Part shown: one piece after another, positions 11,953 through 21,239 of the stretch
How positions within the stretch are numbered: position 1 is the stretch's first letter
Layout of the letters: each line of letters opens with the position of its first letter
Assembly (NCBI RefSeq): GCF_001186125.1
Contig: NW_014040506.1
Location: forward strand, 58,508 to 84,355
Source: Sphaeroforma arctica JP610
Taxonomy: Eukaryota > Opisthokonta > Ichthyosporea > Ichthyophonida
DNA length: 25,848 nucleotides
Direction of reading: 5' to 3'
The notes under the pieces: model-generated
Seen by the model: the letters and a program-made list of their open reading frames with translations, nothing else
Database searches by the model: none
Told to the model about the DNA's origin: nothing
Made by a program: the position numbers and the translations under genes

Positions 11953-12190
11953 TACAGTCCACAATTCACGAAGAATTAGTTCAGCGAAGTGAAGCATACC
12001 GACGATTAAAATTCACATTGACATTTAAGTTCAATAAAAGATTTGTATACGCAAAGGCATGCTTATAAACACAATATAACAAGTGAACGTGTACAAGCTA
12101 CAATATACAATTCACGAAAGATCAGTTCCAAGACAGGGAACACACCAATGATCACACAATCACATCGACATTTCAGTTCAATCAGAAAGT
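11953..12190. repeat. Diverged direct duplication in the A-rich block
   Basis: The segment near 11953-12035 (ACAATTCACGAAGAATTAGTT ... ACATTGACATTTAAGTTCAAT) is repeated in diverged form near 12103-12185 (ACAATTCACGAAAGATCAGTT ... ACATCGACATTTCAGTTCAAT). The order of matching words is kept, with small gaps, indicating an old duplication with an offset near 150 bp. Confidence 0.6.
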
Positions 12191-12324
12191 GGTACACGTA
12201 CGAACATGGTCATAGATCACACAGCAGGAGATCTTTGAACGTGAAGTGAATGAGTGACAACCAAGTCAAGAACTCGAAGTGAACACTGTAGTAATAAGCC
12301 ACACGTGACCAAAACGCAACATGA

Positions 12325-12418
12325 CAGTGATTAACAGGAAACACGTAGCAACATCGCACTCCATCACAAAACAGTGATTAACAGGAGACACGTAGCAACA
12401 TCACACTCCATCACAAAC
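12325..12418. repeat. 47-bp tandem duplication
   Basis: Two adjacent copies (12325-12371 and 12372-12418) beginning CAGTGATTAACAGGA differ at about two bases, so this duplication is far younger than the surrounding ones. Confidence 0.9.
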
Positions 12419-12674
12419 ATCAAATGGAGCACAGAATCACAAACTAGCTGAATTTAGAGAAGGTGCAAACTAGGAAATCGAGCATTCATAAAGAAAGGAA
12501 GCTACAAGATCTACCTAGAAAACATACTCATAAGATTCAAATCGAAATAAGGGGTGCACAGCATGCAATGTAATGAATACACACAGACATCAAGACTACG
12601 TACACAAAAGATCAGTCATTCCCCATAGGAGGGTATAAACAACCACAGACTGAGTGGTACATGTCAAGTGGCAC

Positions 12675-12762
12675 ATTGTACACAATACGTCCTTACTAAC
12701 GATGAGAACACACTATTGAACATAATACGTTCTTCCTAACGCTTTGAACACACTTGATAACA
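12675..12762. repeat. Diverged tandem duplication, about 43 bp
   Basis: ACAATACGTCCTTACTAACG...GAACACACTATTGA is followed by ATAATACGTTCTTCCTAACG...GAACACACTTGATA. Matching words are in the same order with about 75-80 per cent identity by eye. Confidence 0.7.
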
Positions 12763-13189
12763 AAAAGGTATACGAGAGATACAATCAATAGGACCGAACA
12801 TCAAGGTGACGTCACTTGGACCGAACATCTCATTGAGATCACGTGAGAAATCAATTCCTCATATGACGGAATAAGCACAAATAAGTCCACACGTGACAAA
12901 ATAAACTTGACTACCAAACACCGCTTTAACCCCTCATAAACACAGGTAACAAAGCAACAAGCCACCGGACCATACAGAACGGTAAACACTTCCCGCGGAA
13001 ATTCAGCGAAGCAACAACAATACAATAGTAAATAAAATAACTCCGAAAATCATTTATTTCATACGAGATAATACTAATAGATTTTGATTTGGAAATAGAA
13101 CATGTATTTAATTATTTAAATACAGATAAAAATTAAAAGCCAATATCTTATCTCATTTGATCTTAATTTTTAGACTAACCTGAGGCCGT

Positions 13190-13778
13190 ATTTCTACATA
13201 GCCCCCAGTAGCTTTAGAGCTACGAACGTCCGCGAAGGAACGATCTTGGTTGTAAAGCAAAAACCAAAGTAAAACGGTTTCGGTCATGCATTACCTATGT
13301 AAGTATGTGCACACATGTACGAGTTCGAGATTCATGTCGTACTCTTATGTCGTTTAGTATTTAGTCCAGTAACCATCTCTGATGTAGGCTCTATACATTT
13401 TTTATGTAGGATTAGAGCCTGAGCTTATTCACTGTTTGTGAGCAAATCAGATAGTTTTGTAACATGAGAATCAGGTGGCAGATAGGGTATTTCAGATTCA
13501 TATAGTTTGCAGTAACGTGAGAAAACCCCTTCAGTTTATCTCGTGTATTTTTATGTGACCGCTCGCTCCATTTTTGATTTAAAGATTTGAAGGAAGTCGC
13601 GGGTATTCATGAAATGCATCCCATAAGATGGGTTTTGTTGTAAGTGTAGCCGTCGTCGAATGTTATGTCAATAACTTTTTTGATTTGTGAGTCCATAACA
13701 AATGAGCAAAAGAATGAGATCTTGGTTTTAGGAGCACTGTGTGTGTTATTTACTTCGTAAACATCACTTTTCTCAGTA
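13190..13778. other. No recognised feature
   Basis: Ordinary mixed-composition sequence between the A-rich block and family A copy 2. The A-skew stops abruptly near 13190. I see no coding frame, RNA gene or clear repeat. Confidence 0.5.
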
Positions 13779-15160
13779 TAGGGATAATATTATTTATTTC
13801 AAAAATATCAAGTAAGTATGATACAATGTATGAACATATGGTATGGCTCTCATAGTCGCTGTAGTGGTTCAGGAAAGATTGATGGGAAGAAGTGGTCAGT
13901 AAATTCCCGTTTGAAGCTTGGGCCAAGTGAGTCGACAATGGAAGATATGTACTGAGTCAATTCGGGCAGGTGCTGACAAAATACTGTTACTATCGAATGT
14001 TCCATATATTCGCTTGCTGACCTACTAAGTAGAGTACCCACCTGTGTGGTACGGATCGGGTCTGCGCCGTGCAGTGCCGCGAAATGGGTTAGTGCAGAGT
14101 ACGAAATACCGAGAAGGACCAGGTTATCCGTCATAATCCGGTCGAGAAGCGAGGATGGGGGGTAAAGCAATGCCGCACCAGACCAAGGATGAATTCTGTA
14201 TGTGTTGGCTGGCCTGGATCGGAAGTATCATAGTCGGAACCAACAAGCGCGATGATTTGGTTTGAACCGATATTTGGAAGTAGTACTTCAACAGCGTGAT
14301 TAGCCGGGGTATAGGGAACATCTGTTGATGTGTCAGAGACGAGTGAGGGTACGGTGGTTCTTCAACGTGCTGGAGAAAAGATCCAAGGTGTTCGTGGAGG
14401 GTACAGATACCGTGGAAGTCGTGGCACTCCTGTAATTGCTGAAGGAGGTCAGGGCCAATGGGCGGCAGTTTCGGGCCTACCAGGATGCGTCGAATCAGTT
14501 GTTGGATGGAGGCAAAGCGGCTGGTAGTAAACTTGTGGCTACTGGAGCAGACAGGGCAAAGACAGCCGCCGGTGCGGTAGTCGAGCAATGTGAACATGTA
14601 CATATTCGTTACAATCATAGCACAGAGCCGGATTAATGTAGACTCGAAGCAGCGATTGAAGCTGTCGTGTCTGGCTGTGTCTTGGTTTGAGGTTGGCGGT
14701 TTACCCATAACCAGTTGGTAGTAGTATTGGCGCCGGGCAATTGCCACGATCTCCTTGTTTGACCAACTTTTTGTTGAGTTCTTCCTGATGTCGTCACAGC
14801 GTTGGTGGAGGGCTACATGGTCGGGTGTACGCCCGCCCGTGGTTTTGTGTACAGTTTTCAGGTGAGCATAGATACTGTACGGGAAGTGCAGTGATGGTTT
14901 TTCGTGGGCCCAGGCGGGTCGCGTCAGAGGGGTAAGTGGATTTGTGCTGGCCATTGAGTCGAGTTGTATTCCCAGGCAACCTCCGAGGTAGTCCACGAAT
15001 GGTCGCGCGGGGAGCAGGCCGCAAAAGTGAAGTAAGTTTGTTTGATGTTTGGGAAACCGAGGGTATTTAGTGCCCGTGATGATGGCTGCTGCTTGGATGA
15101 GTGCTGAGTTAAAGCGATTGTCGTATAAAAGAGTTCTGCACCATTGGCGTTTTCTGTAAT
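13779..15160 (-). mobile_element. Interspersed repeat 'family A', copy 2 (longest)
   Basis: Begins with the family's common 3' boundary TAGGGATAATATTATTTATTTC and extends further 5' than the others, to about 15160 judging by where the coding frame runs out. By eye it is roughly 85 per cent identical to copy 1 over the shared part. It ends directly next to a possible host exon at 15170-15334, so it may sit just inside that gene's first intron. Target-site duplications were not seen. Confidence 0.75.
14124..15150 (-). CDS. Family A protein, unknown function (copy 2)
   Basis: The frame is open from about 15150 down to 14124, roughly 340 codons, without an ATG at its upper end, so it is 5'-partial. 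The upper part adds residues absent from copy 1: KRQWCRTLLYDNRF, ALIQAAAIITGTKYPRF, then FCGLLPARPFVDYLGG, followed by the shared LDSMAST region. The Cys/His cluster is altered here (CPVCSSSHKFTTSRFAS, so the second His and last Cys are gone). Relative to copy 1 the frame changes near 14230, where copy 1 keeps reading QVTAWIGS and copy 2 shifts; the C-terminal tail continues in another frame to about 13850. The product is not recognised. Both copies are probably inactive. Confidence 0.45.
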
Positions 15161-15169
15161 AATGTTAAC

Positions 15170-15334
15170 TTAATCTCTAACTTTGCACTGAACAATAATC
15201 TTTGTAATATTACATCTTGTGCTTTTGGCAAGACGCGACTTTGTGCTCGAGTAAACAGCAGAGACAACCGTTTTGCATGTGCTTGTTTGCAGCCACGGGG
15301 TCACGTATTTCTCGAGCGCAGTTTCATCAGCCAT
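15170..15334 (-). CDS. Possible first exon of a host gene, 54 codons
   Basis: Short frame starting at ATG 15334 in a good eukaryotic context (ACAACAATGGC), beginning MADETALEKYVTPWLQTST and continuing CKTVVSAVYSSTKSRLAKS. The composition (hydrophilic, lysine/serine/threonine rich) and start context look real. The segment has a faint resemblance to the N-terminal repeat of perilipin-type lipid-droplet proteins (SST-x-VVSAxYxSTK), which is only an impression. It reaches a TAA at 15170, but a GT donor at CAAA/GTTAGAG near 15181 could end the exon earlier. Downstream exons were not found: family A copy 2 lies immediately beyond. Confidence 0.3.
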   Translation of the reverse strand: MADETALEKYVTPWLQTSTCKTVVSAVYSSTKSRLAKSTRCNITKIIVQCKVRD

Positions 15335-15626
15335 TGTTGTAATTCACTATAGCGGCCAAAGAAAAAGTTAAACGGAAGTGTTCCAGTTTGAAAATTCATG
15401 CAGATATTTATTTGAGTTTGAACCCATCTCAATTGATAAGCCACATATCTTCAACGTCATCCAGTGTGGTAGGCAAGTGTTTCTTAAGCAATTTATGGTG
15501 TTGCACCATACGTTAGAGGTTTAAAAGGAACACCACGCCTATTGACAGCATAACCATGTAATTGTCTGCGGGCGTTCGTTTGGTATTGCATGAAGTAAGT
15601 TGTAGCCCAAAGGCACACCTAAGAAA

Positions 15627-15628
<2 letters not shown>
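15335..15628. other. Upstream region, no feature seen
   Basis: Possible promoter or 5' flank of the minus-strand exon starting at 15334. No TATA-like element at a convincing distance and no repeat apart from the AT run that follows. Confidence 0.4.
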
Positions 15629-15674
<46 letters not shown>

Positions 15675-15716
15675 ATATATATAAAATGTGTATAATATAT
15701 ATATATCTATTATAAT
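15629..15716. repeat. (AT)n microsatellite
   Basis: About forty AT units with a few slips (TAATATAAT, AAAATG). AT-rich simple sequence is also found beyond the other end of the transposon at 20664-21115. Confidence 0.95.
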
Positions 15717-15929
15717 GACCCAGAATGCGTTAACTTTGGCAGCTGCTGACTTAACCCAGCATTGCAATAAATGACCAATCAGAAGGTAGAGAATGCTAGT
15801 TTAGGCATCTCAAAGACGATCTCTCGTTGGAAGTACTAGTGTAGCTATGTCCGTTCAAAAGATAGCTATACTAGGTAGCTACAACCGGTTGTTATTATGT
15901 GACCGATTTGTGCTAAGAATAGATTTTCT

Positions 15930-15939
15930 GATATATAAA
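15930..15939 (+). promoter_or_regulatory. TATA-like element ahead of transposon gene 1
   Basis: GATATATAAATAG about 170 bases upstream of the ATG at 16110, in the right orientation. AT-rich surroundings make chance matches likely. Confidence 0.3.
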
Positions 15940-16109
15940 TAGATTCTTCAAAGTTCAAAAGCCCGCCCAAAAAGGGTTGAAAGTTATGATGGTGCATGGT
16001 AAAATATGATTCAAATATGCATACATAGTACGATCTGTTCATATTTATTTCGAGAAATGCGTGTGCATATTGTGCTGCTGTTTATTAGTATACGTCTGGC
16101 TACACAGGC

Positions 16110-17155
16110 ATGGCGTCGGAATCCAGTACTATTCCAGCACAGCCTGATACATATTGGCCCTGCCCTAGTGCAACACATCGCCACAAAAGAGGCCAGTGCG
16201 ACAAATATAGCCGATGTCTTGGATGCGAGACTCCTTGTGGCGATGACTATACTTACGCTGGTAAGGGTAGTGAATGTTGTTGTCACACGACCAATCACAA
16301 GGGTCAGAAAAAAGGTTAAAATAAATCGTGGACAGAGTTCTCTTCAGGGTCCAACCAGGCGTTCACATTGTGGGAAAGAAGTTGTTGACTATGAAGAAAT
16401 TGATGTCTTGGCTGTGGCAAAGCTGGAAGTTTGAAAGGACAAATTGCAAAGTACAAAACTACAATAGACAATTTGTATACGGCCCTTGGAGATTGATGCA
16501 GCCGTTTTATAATCAGATGTCTTTTGCCACCTTACAATATAAAGGTTTCAAACGCGACGCAATCGTGGGACACGTTCGCGGTTTGGTAAAGCAACTGTGG
16601 TAGGACACTCTATAACAACGATGTACGGGCTAGTTCTTTACTTTACAAACTCGTTGTTAACGTCGAAGAAAGGCAACAGGAAAATCTGCAGCACATAAAT
16701 ATTTTGTCAGATGTGGCCGTACGTACTAGTAGTAGATACTCATAGATCAATATTTGCGCTGTTGTTTGAGTTCATGCTTGCTGATCAGCAACCTAAAGCA
16801 CACGTAACAATATTGGTGAAACAAGCACTCGATGATGCAAAGTCGCGATATGAATCGAGTCCTACACGCGAAAGGCCACAAACATCAACCGACGAAAACA
16901 ACGACGATCCAGCCACCCCGATATCTCAGTTTGGGACCCATGATGCTATCCGGGCCCAGATAGACATGGAAGATCTCATTGGTGAAACAAGCACTCGATG
17001 ATGCAAAGTCGCGGTATGAATCGAGTCCTACACGCGAAAGGCCACAAACACCAACCGACGAAAACAACGACGATCCAGCCACCCCGATATCTCAGTTTGG
17101 GACCCATGATGCTATCCGGGCCCAGATAGACATAGAAGATCTCCTTGAAGGCTAG
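16110..17155 (+). pseudogene. Transposon gene 1: Cys/His-rich, coiled-coil protein (broken)
   Basis: Starts at ATG 16110 (GGCATGG context). The first 69 codons are Cys/His rich (WPCPSATHRHKRGQC, CLGCETPCGD, CCCHTTNHKGQKK), suggesting a zinc-binding domain. A short intron (about 16316-16346, ending TCTTCAG) may join it to RRSHCGKEVVDYEEI. The reading then changes frame through a coiled-coil-like stretch (GQIAKYKTTIDNLYTALGD, 16436-16493), a piece with NDVRASSLLYKLVVNVEE (16617-16670) and an acidic, proline/threonine-rich tail (SPTRERPQTSTDENNDDP) that ends in DLLEG and TAG at 17153. At least three frame changes are needed, so the copy is dead. It could be a DNA-binding partner of the transposase in gene 2. 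I do not recognise a named family. Confidence 0.5.
16813..17144. repeat. 166-bp tandem duplication
   Basis: Copies 16813-16978 and 16979-17144 differ at only a handful of bases. Because 166 is not a multiple of three, the second copy is read in another frame; either copy alone would join the protein to its final DLLEG. So the duplication itself broke the gene, and its high identity makes it recent. Confidence 0.95.
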
Positions 17156-17215
17156 AAGATGTACGAACGTGCAGTTTACAGCCTAGGATATGTAGCGTGA
17201 TTTACTGAAAGATAC

Positions 17216-17221
17216 AATAAA
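17216..17221 (+). terminator. Poly(A) signal of transposon gene 1
   Basis: AATAAA 61 bases after the TAG at 17153-17155, before the next coding region begins. Confidence 0.5.
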
Positions 17222-17629
17222 GTGCACTTAGTAGCCCCTAATGTCACTGGAGCTAAATATATCTATCTTTTTTTCCATTTGCACACATATTTTAGACCGG
17301 ATCTCCGAGTTTCTTGTTCGCTATAAACTGGGTACATGATATATCGGGTATGACAACTGGATTTATCGCAGGGCAACTACGGAATCCCCCGATATTTGAA
17401 AGCTCGTTTAAAGGATGTGCCGTATATGCTACGTAAATATGGCAAGCACTTTGGGCCGGAAACTTCCCGAGCACATCTCTCTACAAGAGCACAACGAGCA
17501 AACGATACACAAACACAGAGCGCGGACATCATACCACAGCCTACCCCTGTAGTAAGTGCACGTTACGACAACTGTATCTCAACATTTAGCCCCTATAGAG
17601 AGGGAGACGTTGTTCTTTCATTAGTAATC

Positions 17630-17790
17630 GTAAAAATCATGACTCTTCTAATTAATAAGTCATGTGCCGATTTATAATCGCTGAATTCTAATTGATGAGA
17701 CATGTGCTGATTCTATTAATCGGCAAAAACTAAGTTTATCAGGTCCTTCTGGTAAACTTATGAACTCTAATAAACCTAAGTTTAATCCTA
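17630..17790. repeat. AT-rich island of direct and inverted repeats
   Basis: Two diverged copies (TTCTAATTAATAAGTCATGTG and TTCTAATTGATGAGACATGTG, about 50 bp apart) are followed by a hairpin AAGTTTATCAG/TGGTAAACTT and a further AACCTAAGTTTAA word. It lies in the probable first intron of transposon gene 2. Similar in style to 10325-10670, 24000-24290 and 25430-25690. Confidence 0.55.
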
Positions 17791-19880
17791 CCTGGTGTAT
17801 TCCGACCACGCCCCAATTACATTTGGAGATGAAACATACAAGCAAATTGGTATAAGGCCGTTCTATAGTTTATTAAATTTAGTCACCAAGGAAGCTAAAC
17901 AACAAGTTAGACTATCCTATTACTTCACTACCTTCATCAATAATACTGATTTCTTGATTGATTTCTGTAAAGACTATTGAGTATTCGACGACAAAGTGAA
18001 GAAGATACAAATATTCATCAAGAAAGATTATACTAAACATTGTGTTCATGATGCAACACGATGTGACGGTGACTATTTTCGATTCCTTAAGCGAGCAATG
18101 GGGGGGACAAATGCACGAGGACACATGAGTTTAAATATGGAGCGTATAAAGATGCTATCACTTGTCCCACGAATAGAGAAGCATGTGCACAACACACGAA
18201 CTGAAATTGACCCTGTGAATGCAGACATGCCTGGCTTACATAAGAGCCTCGACTTCCGATCTTTTCTGTCGCCTCCAGCTGATACGCAAGCTACAGATGA
18301 ATCCGGGAAATAAATGGATTTTGTGGATCTCGCCTCCATTCTACCAGTACTAGATATCATTAATAATGAGATATTAAGGTTTCAAAACCATACAGCCAGA
18401 GGTAGCTGGCAAAATCACTATATAGAGCAAGTGAAAAGAGTCTAAACACAAAAACATTGCACATTATCCTCGACCATAAACAAAAAATTCTATACCAATG
18501 GTACAACGAGTATCTGACTAAGCACTTTGGTAAGAAGGGTTACAGTCTACTCAGAGCCGCGATAACATACAAAGACGAGATGGGCGGACCGATCAATACC
18601 GGGTAAGCATTGATTGTAATCATTCGTATTTACACCACCAATTGGATACTCACGAATATGTAATTAATTGCCATAATAAATTTCTACTTTTGGATACTTG
18701 GATGTGATAATAACGGACCACAACCAAAACTGTGACAGTGTACAGACTGTAATCGAGGGGCTAGTCCTGCACATGAAGAAACGATTTCCGAATAAAAATG
18801 TAATTATATTGCAGAGCGACAATGCCGGAGCATTTTCAGCAACAAAAAACTTTACGAAGTGTTTGCGGATAAACAGAGAGTTGAAAGACATGGGTTATGA
18901 TTTACGTATCGAACGATGGCTATTCACCAATTCACAACAGGGTATGGACTAGATTTGATTTTAGCTACCATATTTGCTCGTGATTTGAAATATACTTCCC
19001 ATTTAACCGCTCATGATTTGAAATACTACCTAAAAATCATCTTATAAATCCTCTACGCACAGGGAAGTCTGTGCTCGATGCGCATTTTTCATTTGTAGCT
19101 CGGTTTATCAATAACTGGATACAGTCGATGAATAACATTGCTTGTCTATTGGACGTCTTCAAGACATTGGTGTGCTGGGATCCCAACAAAAAAAACGGGC
19201 ACAAAAACGATCAAGAACACTGCTGTGGCCTTGGTAGGAAGAACAGATCCTTTCAAGGATAAGTGTAAAGTAATGAAAAAGGAGACCACGGTACACGGCG
19301 CCCAAGAGATACACGATGTTTATATTACTGAACCCAGAATGATTATCCACTCACAAACGGGAATCCTACCTGTAGTTGTGCCCTACGCCGGCCGATATCC
19401 TGACGACAAGGAGCTGCTGCCTTTTGACATTGAGTTTATAGATTCAACTGCCACGATAAAAGAGACGGGAACAGGAACAAAACGTGTTTTTACAAACGAA
19501 ACCGAAACTGTACAAGACAACATTCTGGTAGAAGCCGTCTTGAGCTTTTGCAATGGTGTGAATGTCGTTTTGGCTTTGCCACAGAACGGTGGCGATCAAC
19601 AAGATCAATTCATTTTTGAAATAGCTCGAGCTGAGGATGTGCATCCGGAGTATCATGATCCGCTAAAACCACGTTTCTGCAAAAAAAAAAAATAGGCAAC
19701 GTGGTAGAAACGACACTGTGTAACTAAGTGAACAGGCTGCTGTGAAATGCCGTCAATTGGTATAAACAGGGTATAAATACAGCAGATAAAGTTTTCGCCG
19801 AAATTGCCATACAACGCTTACTACGCGACGTCGGGAATAATTGGGCGGACAAGTATACTACAACTCTGGAGAACATTAAA

Positions 19881-19934
19881 AAAGTATACAACAAGACGAA
19901 GTCATCGAAAGTATACAACAAGGCGAAGTGATCT
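19881..19934 (+). repeat. 27-bp tandem duplication in gene 2
   Basis: AAAGTATACAACAAG...CGAAGT...ATC occurs at 19881-19907 and again at 19908-19934 with about three differences. The unit keeps the frame (nine codons). Confidence 0.85.
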
Positions 19935-20655
19935 ATGGACATAAGACATTGAAGAATTCAAATCGTAAACAATGCGGAGGCTGTGATGCATTTTTCATCA
20001 GCGTGTCAAGTCACGCTAAGACGTGTGGGATGTTCGCAGAAGATACCAGTAATTACGAACTCATAAATGAGACGCAGGAGCCGGAGATACAACAGGCATC
20101 ACATATACAAGAGTTTGTATTACACATGCATTCGCGACCGCACTTGCCGGATTTCAACCGTGCTACAAAAATGGAAACACTAGTACATGGATATATACGC
20201 CTTGTAGTACGCGATGACCAAGAGCCACGCTCCCCACCACCAAAATTACCTTTACCAAATGCAATCGACAACCAAACATACCTGCAATTATGTTACCACG
20301 CCCGGAGATTCCGGCGATACCTTGAATATAACTGCACGCACACCCAACAAACTCCAGTACATACACATACTCGGAAACGAATAGCACATACGGACACACA
20401 CAATCAGATTTACAAACGTGTATACACCACAATACCAGTTCAGCCTGATACAGATAATGTCTTTACTGCACCTTACTCGCAAGCACTGCCATTGCCACGA
20501 CAATCAGCGATCAAATTAATTAGAAAACTCTATAGGTGCACAGCGCCCATCTGCAAACCATCTAAACGTGAATTTAAAAGCCTACTCCCCCATGCTAAGG
20601 CGTGCGCTGCATTCCAAACGGACAATACATTATGCGAAGAAATCTAAGCTGTACA

Positions 20656-20661
20656 AATAAA
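20656..20661 (+). terminator. Poly(A) signal of transposon gene 2
   Basis: AATAAA only nine bases after the TAA at 20645-20647, implying a very short 3' UTR. Confidence 0.5.
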
Positions 20662-20663
20662 AT

Positions 20664-21115
20664 GTATTTATTCGACTATAAATGAATATATGTATGCGCA
20701 TGAGTATAAGTAAGAATGCATATCAGTATATTATATGTTTAGATCTGAATGGATATATGTGTGCATGCTCACTATGTATATGTATATGTTATAGTATATT
20801 ATATACACACATATTGTAAACACACCGAATATATATATATATATAATTTATGTATGAAAAGAATATATGTATGTGTATATTATGTTATTGTTAAATATAT
20901 GTTTATATGTTTATATATTACAATATATTATATACACACATATTATACACCCGCCCAATGTACATTATTTATGTATGCATGAATATATCAATTTATTTAG
21001 GTGATTCATTGCTATATACACATATGGTTGTGTGCTATGTATAAATGTGATTGAGTATATACCTTCCTCCATATACGTAGACAATTCATACATATACGTA
21101 GACAATCATATGAGT
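20664..21115. repeat. AT-rich TATG/TATA simple repeats with internal duplication
   Basis: Runs of TATATG, TATACACACATATT and (AT)n. The segment near 20793-20860 recurs in diverged form near 20918-20985 (both contain TATTATATACACACATATT), and ATACGTAGACAAT is repeated at about 21073 and 21095. Open frames here are simple-sequence artefacts. Confidence 0.8.
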
Positions 21116-21239
21116 ATATCAACGACATACGTTAGTCAGAACTTGAGCTTTTTGGCAGAGCTCGGTCCTTCCTCATCTGCTGTTGTCACTCTAAGACTCA
21201 CAAATTTCGTAGTAGTATCTCCGACTGTTTGAGACTTTG

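Larger units (their letters stand above)
10680..13185. other. A-rich, T-poor block without genes
   Basis: About 2.5 kb with strongly skewed composition: A is clearly the commonest base on the plus strand, with many ACACA and GAAC words, and T is scarce. The longest open frame I would consider is 68 codons, and none looks coding. Internally it holds at least two visible ancient duplications (annotated separately), so it may have grown by tandem duplication. Nothing identifies it as a known element. Confidence 0.6.
17396..20647 (+). pseudogene. Transposon gene 2: DDE/RNase-H-like transposase, spliced, broken
   Basis: Coding pieces in order: DVPYMLRKYGKHFGPETS (17396-17551, donor GTA/GTAAGT); GIRPFYSLLNLVTKEAKQQ (17795-17977) and KIQIFIKKDYTKHCV to about 18313; LHIILDHKQKILYQW through FGKKGYSLLRA (about 18445-18602, donor GG/GTAAGC); VIITDHNQNC and IILQSDNAGAFSATKN (to 18941); after an intron, GKSVLDAHFSFVARFINNW (from 19063); GILPVVVPYAGRYPDD (to 19695); NTADKVFAEIAIQRLL (to 19880); and Cys/His repeats CGGCDAFFISVSSHAKTC and APICKPSKREFKSLLPHAKAC to TAA 20645. 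The pattern D (ILDHKQK), D (QSDNAG), then FxxxQxGKxxxD matches, from memory, widespread uncharacterised metazoan transposase-like proteins. There the last motif is FSEPQxGK; here it is FTNSQQGK, so the glutamate is replaced. The frame shifts at an A8 run near 19190 and no AG precedes 18690. Confidence 0.6.
15930..20661 (+). mobile_element. Decayed two-gene DNA transposon
   Basis: Two consecutive plus-strand coding regions, each followed by AATAAA: a Cys/His-rich coiled-coil protein (16110-17155) and a transposase-like protein (17396-20647). AT-rich simple repeats lie outside both ends. Terminal inverted repeats could not be identified by eye, so the limits are those of the promoter-like and poly(A) signals, not proven element ends. 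Several frame changes and stops show that it is not active. Confidence 0.6.

Noticed and set aside
19185-19200. Programmed ribosomal frameshift at an A-rich slippery run in transposon gene 2
   Set aside because: The AAAAAAC heptamer suits a -1 shift, but the coding sequence continues in the +1 phase; an extra A in the A8 run is simpler in an already damaged copy.
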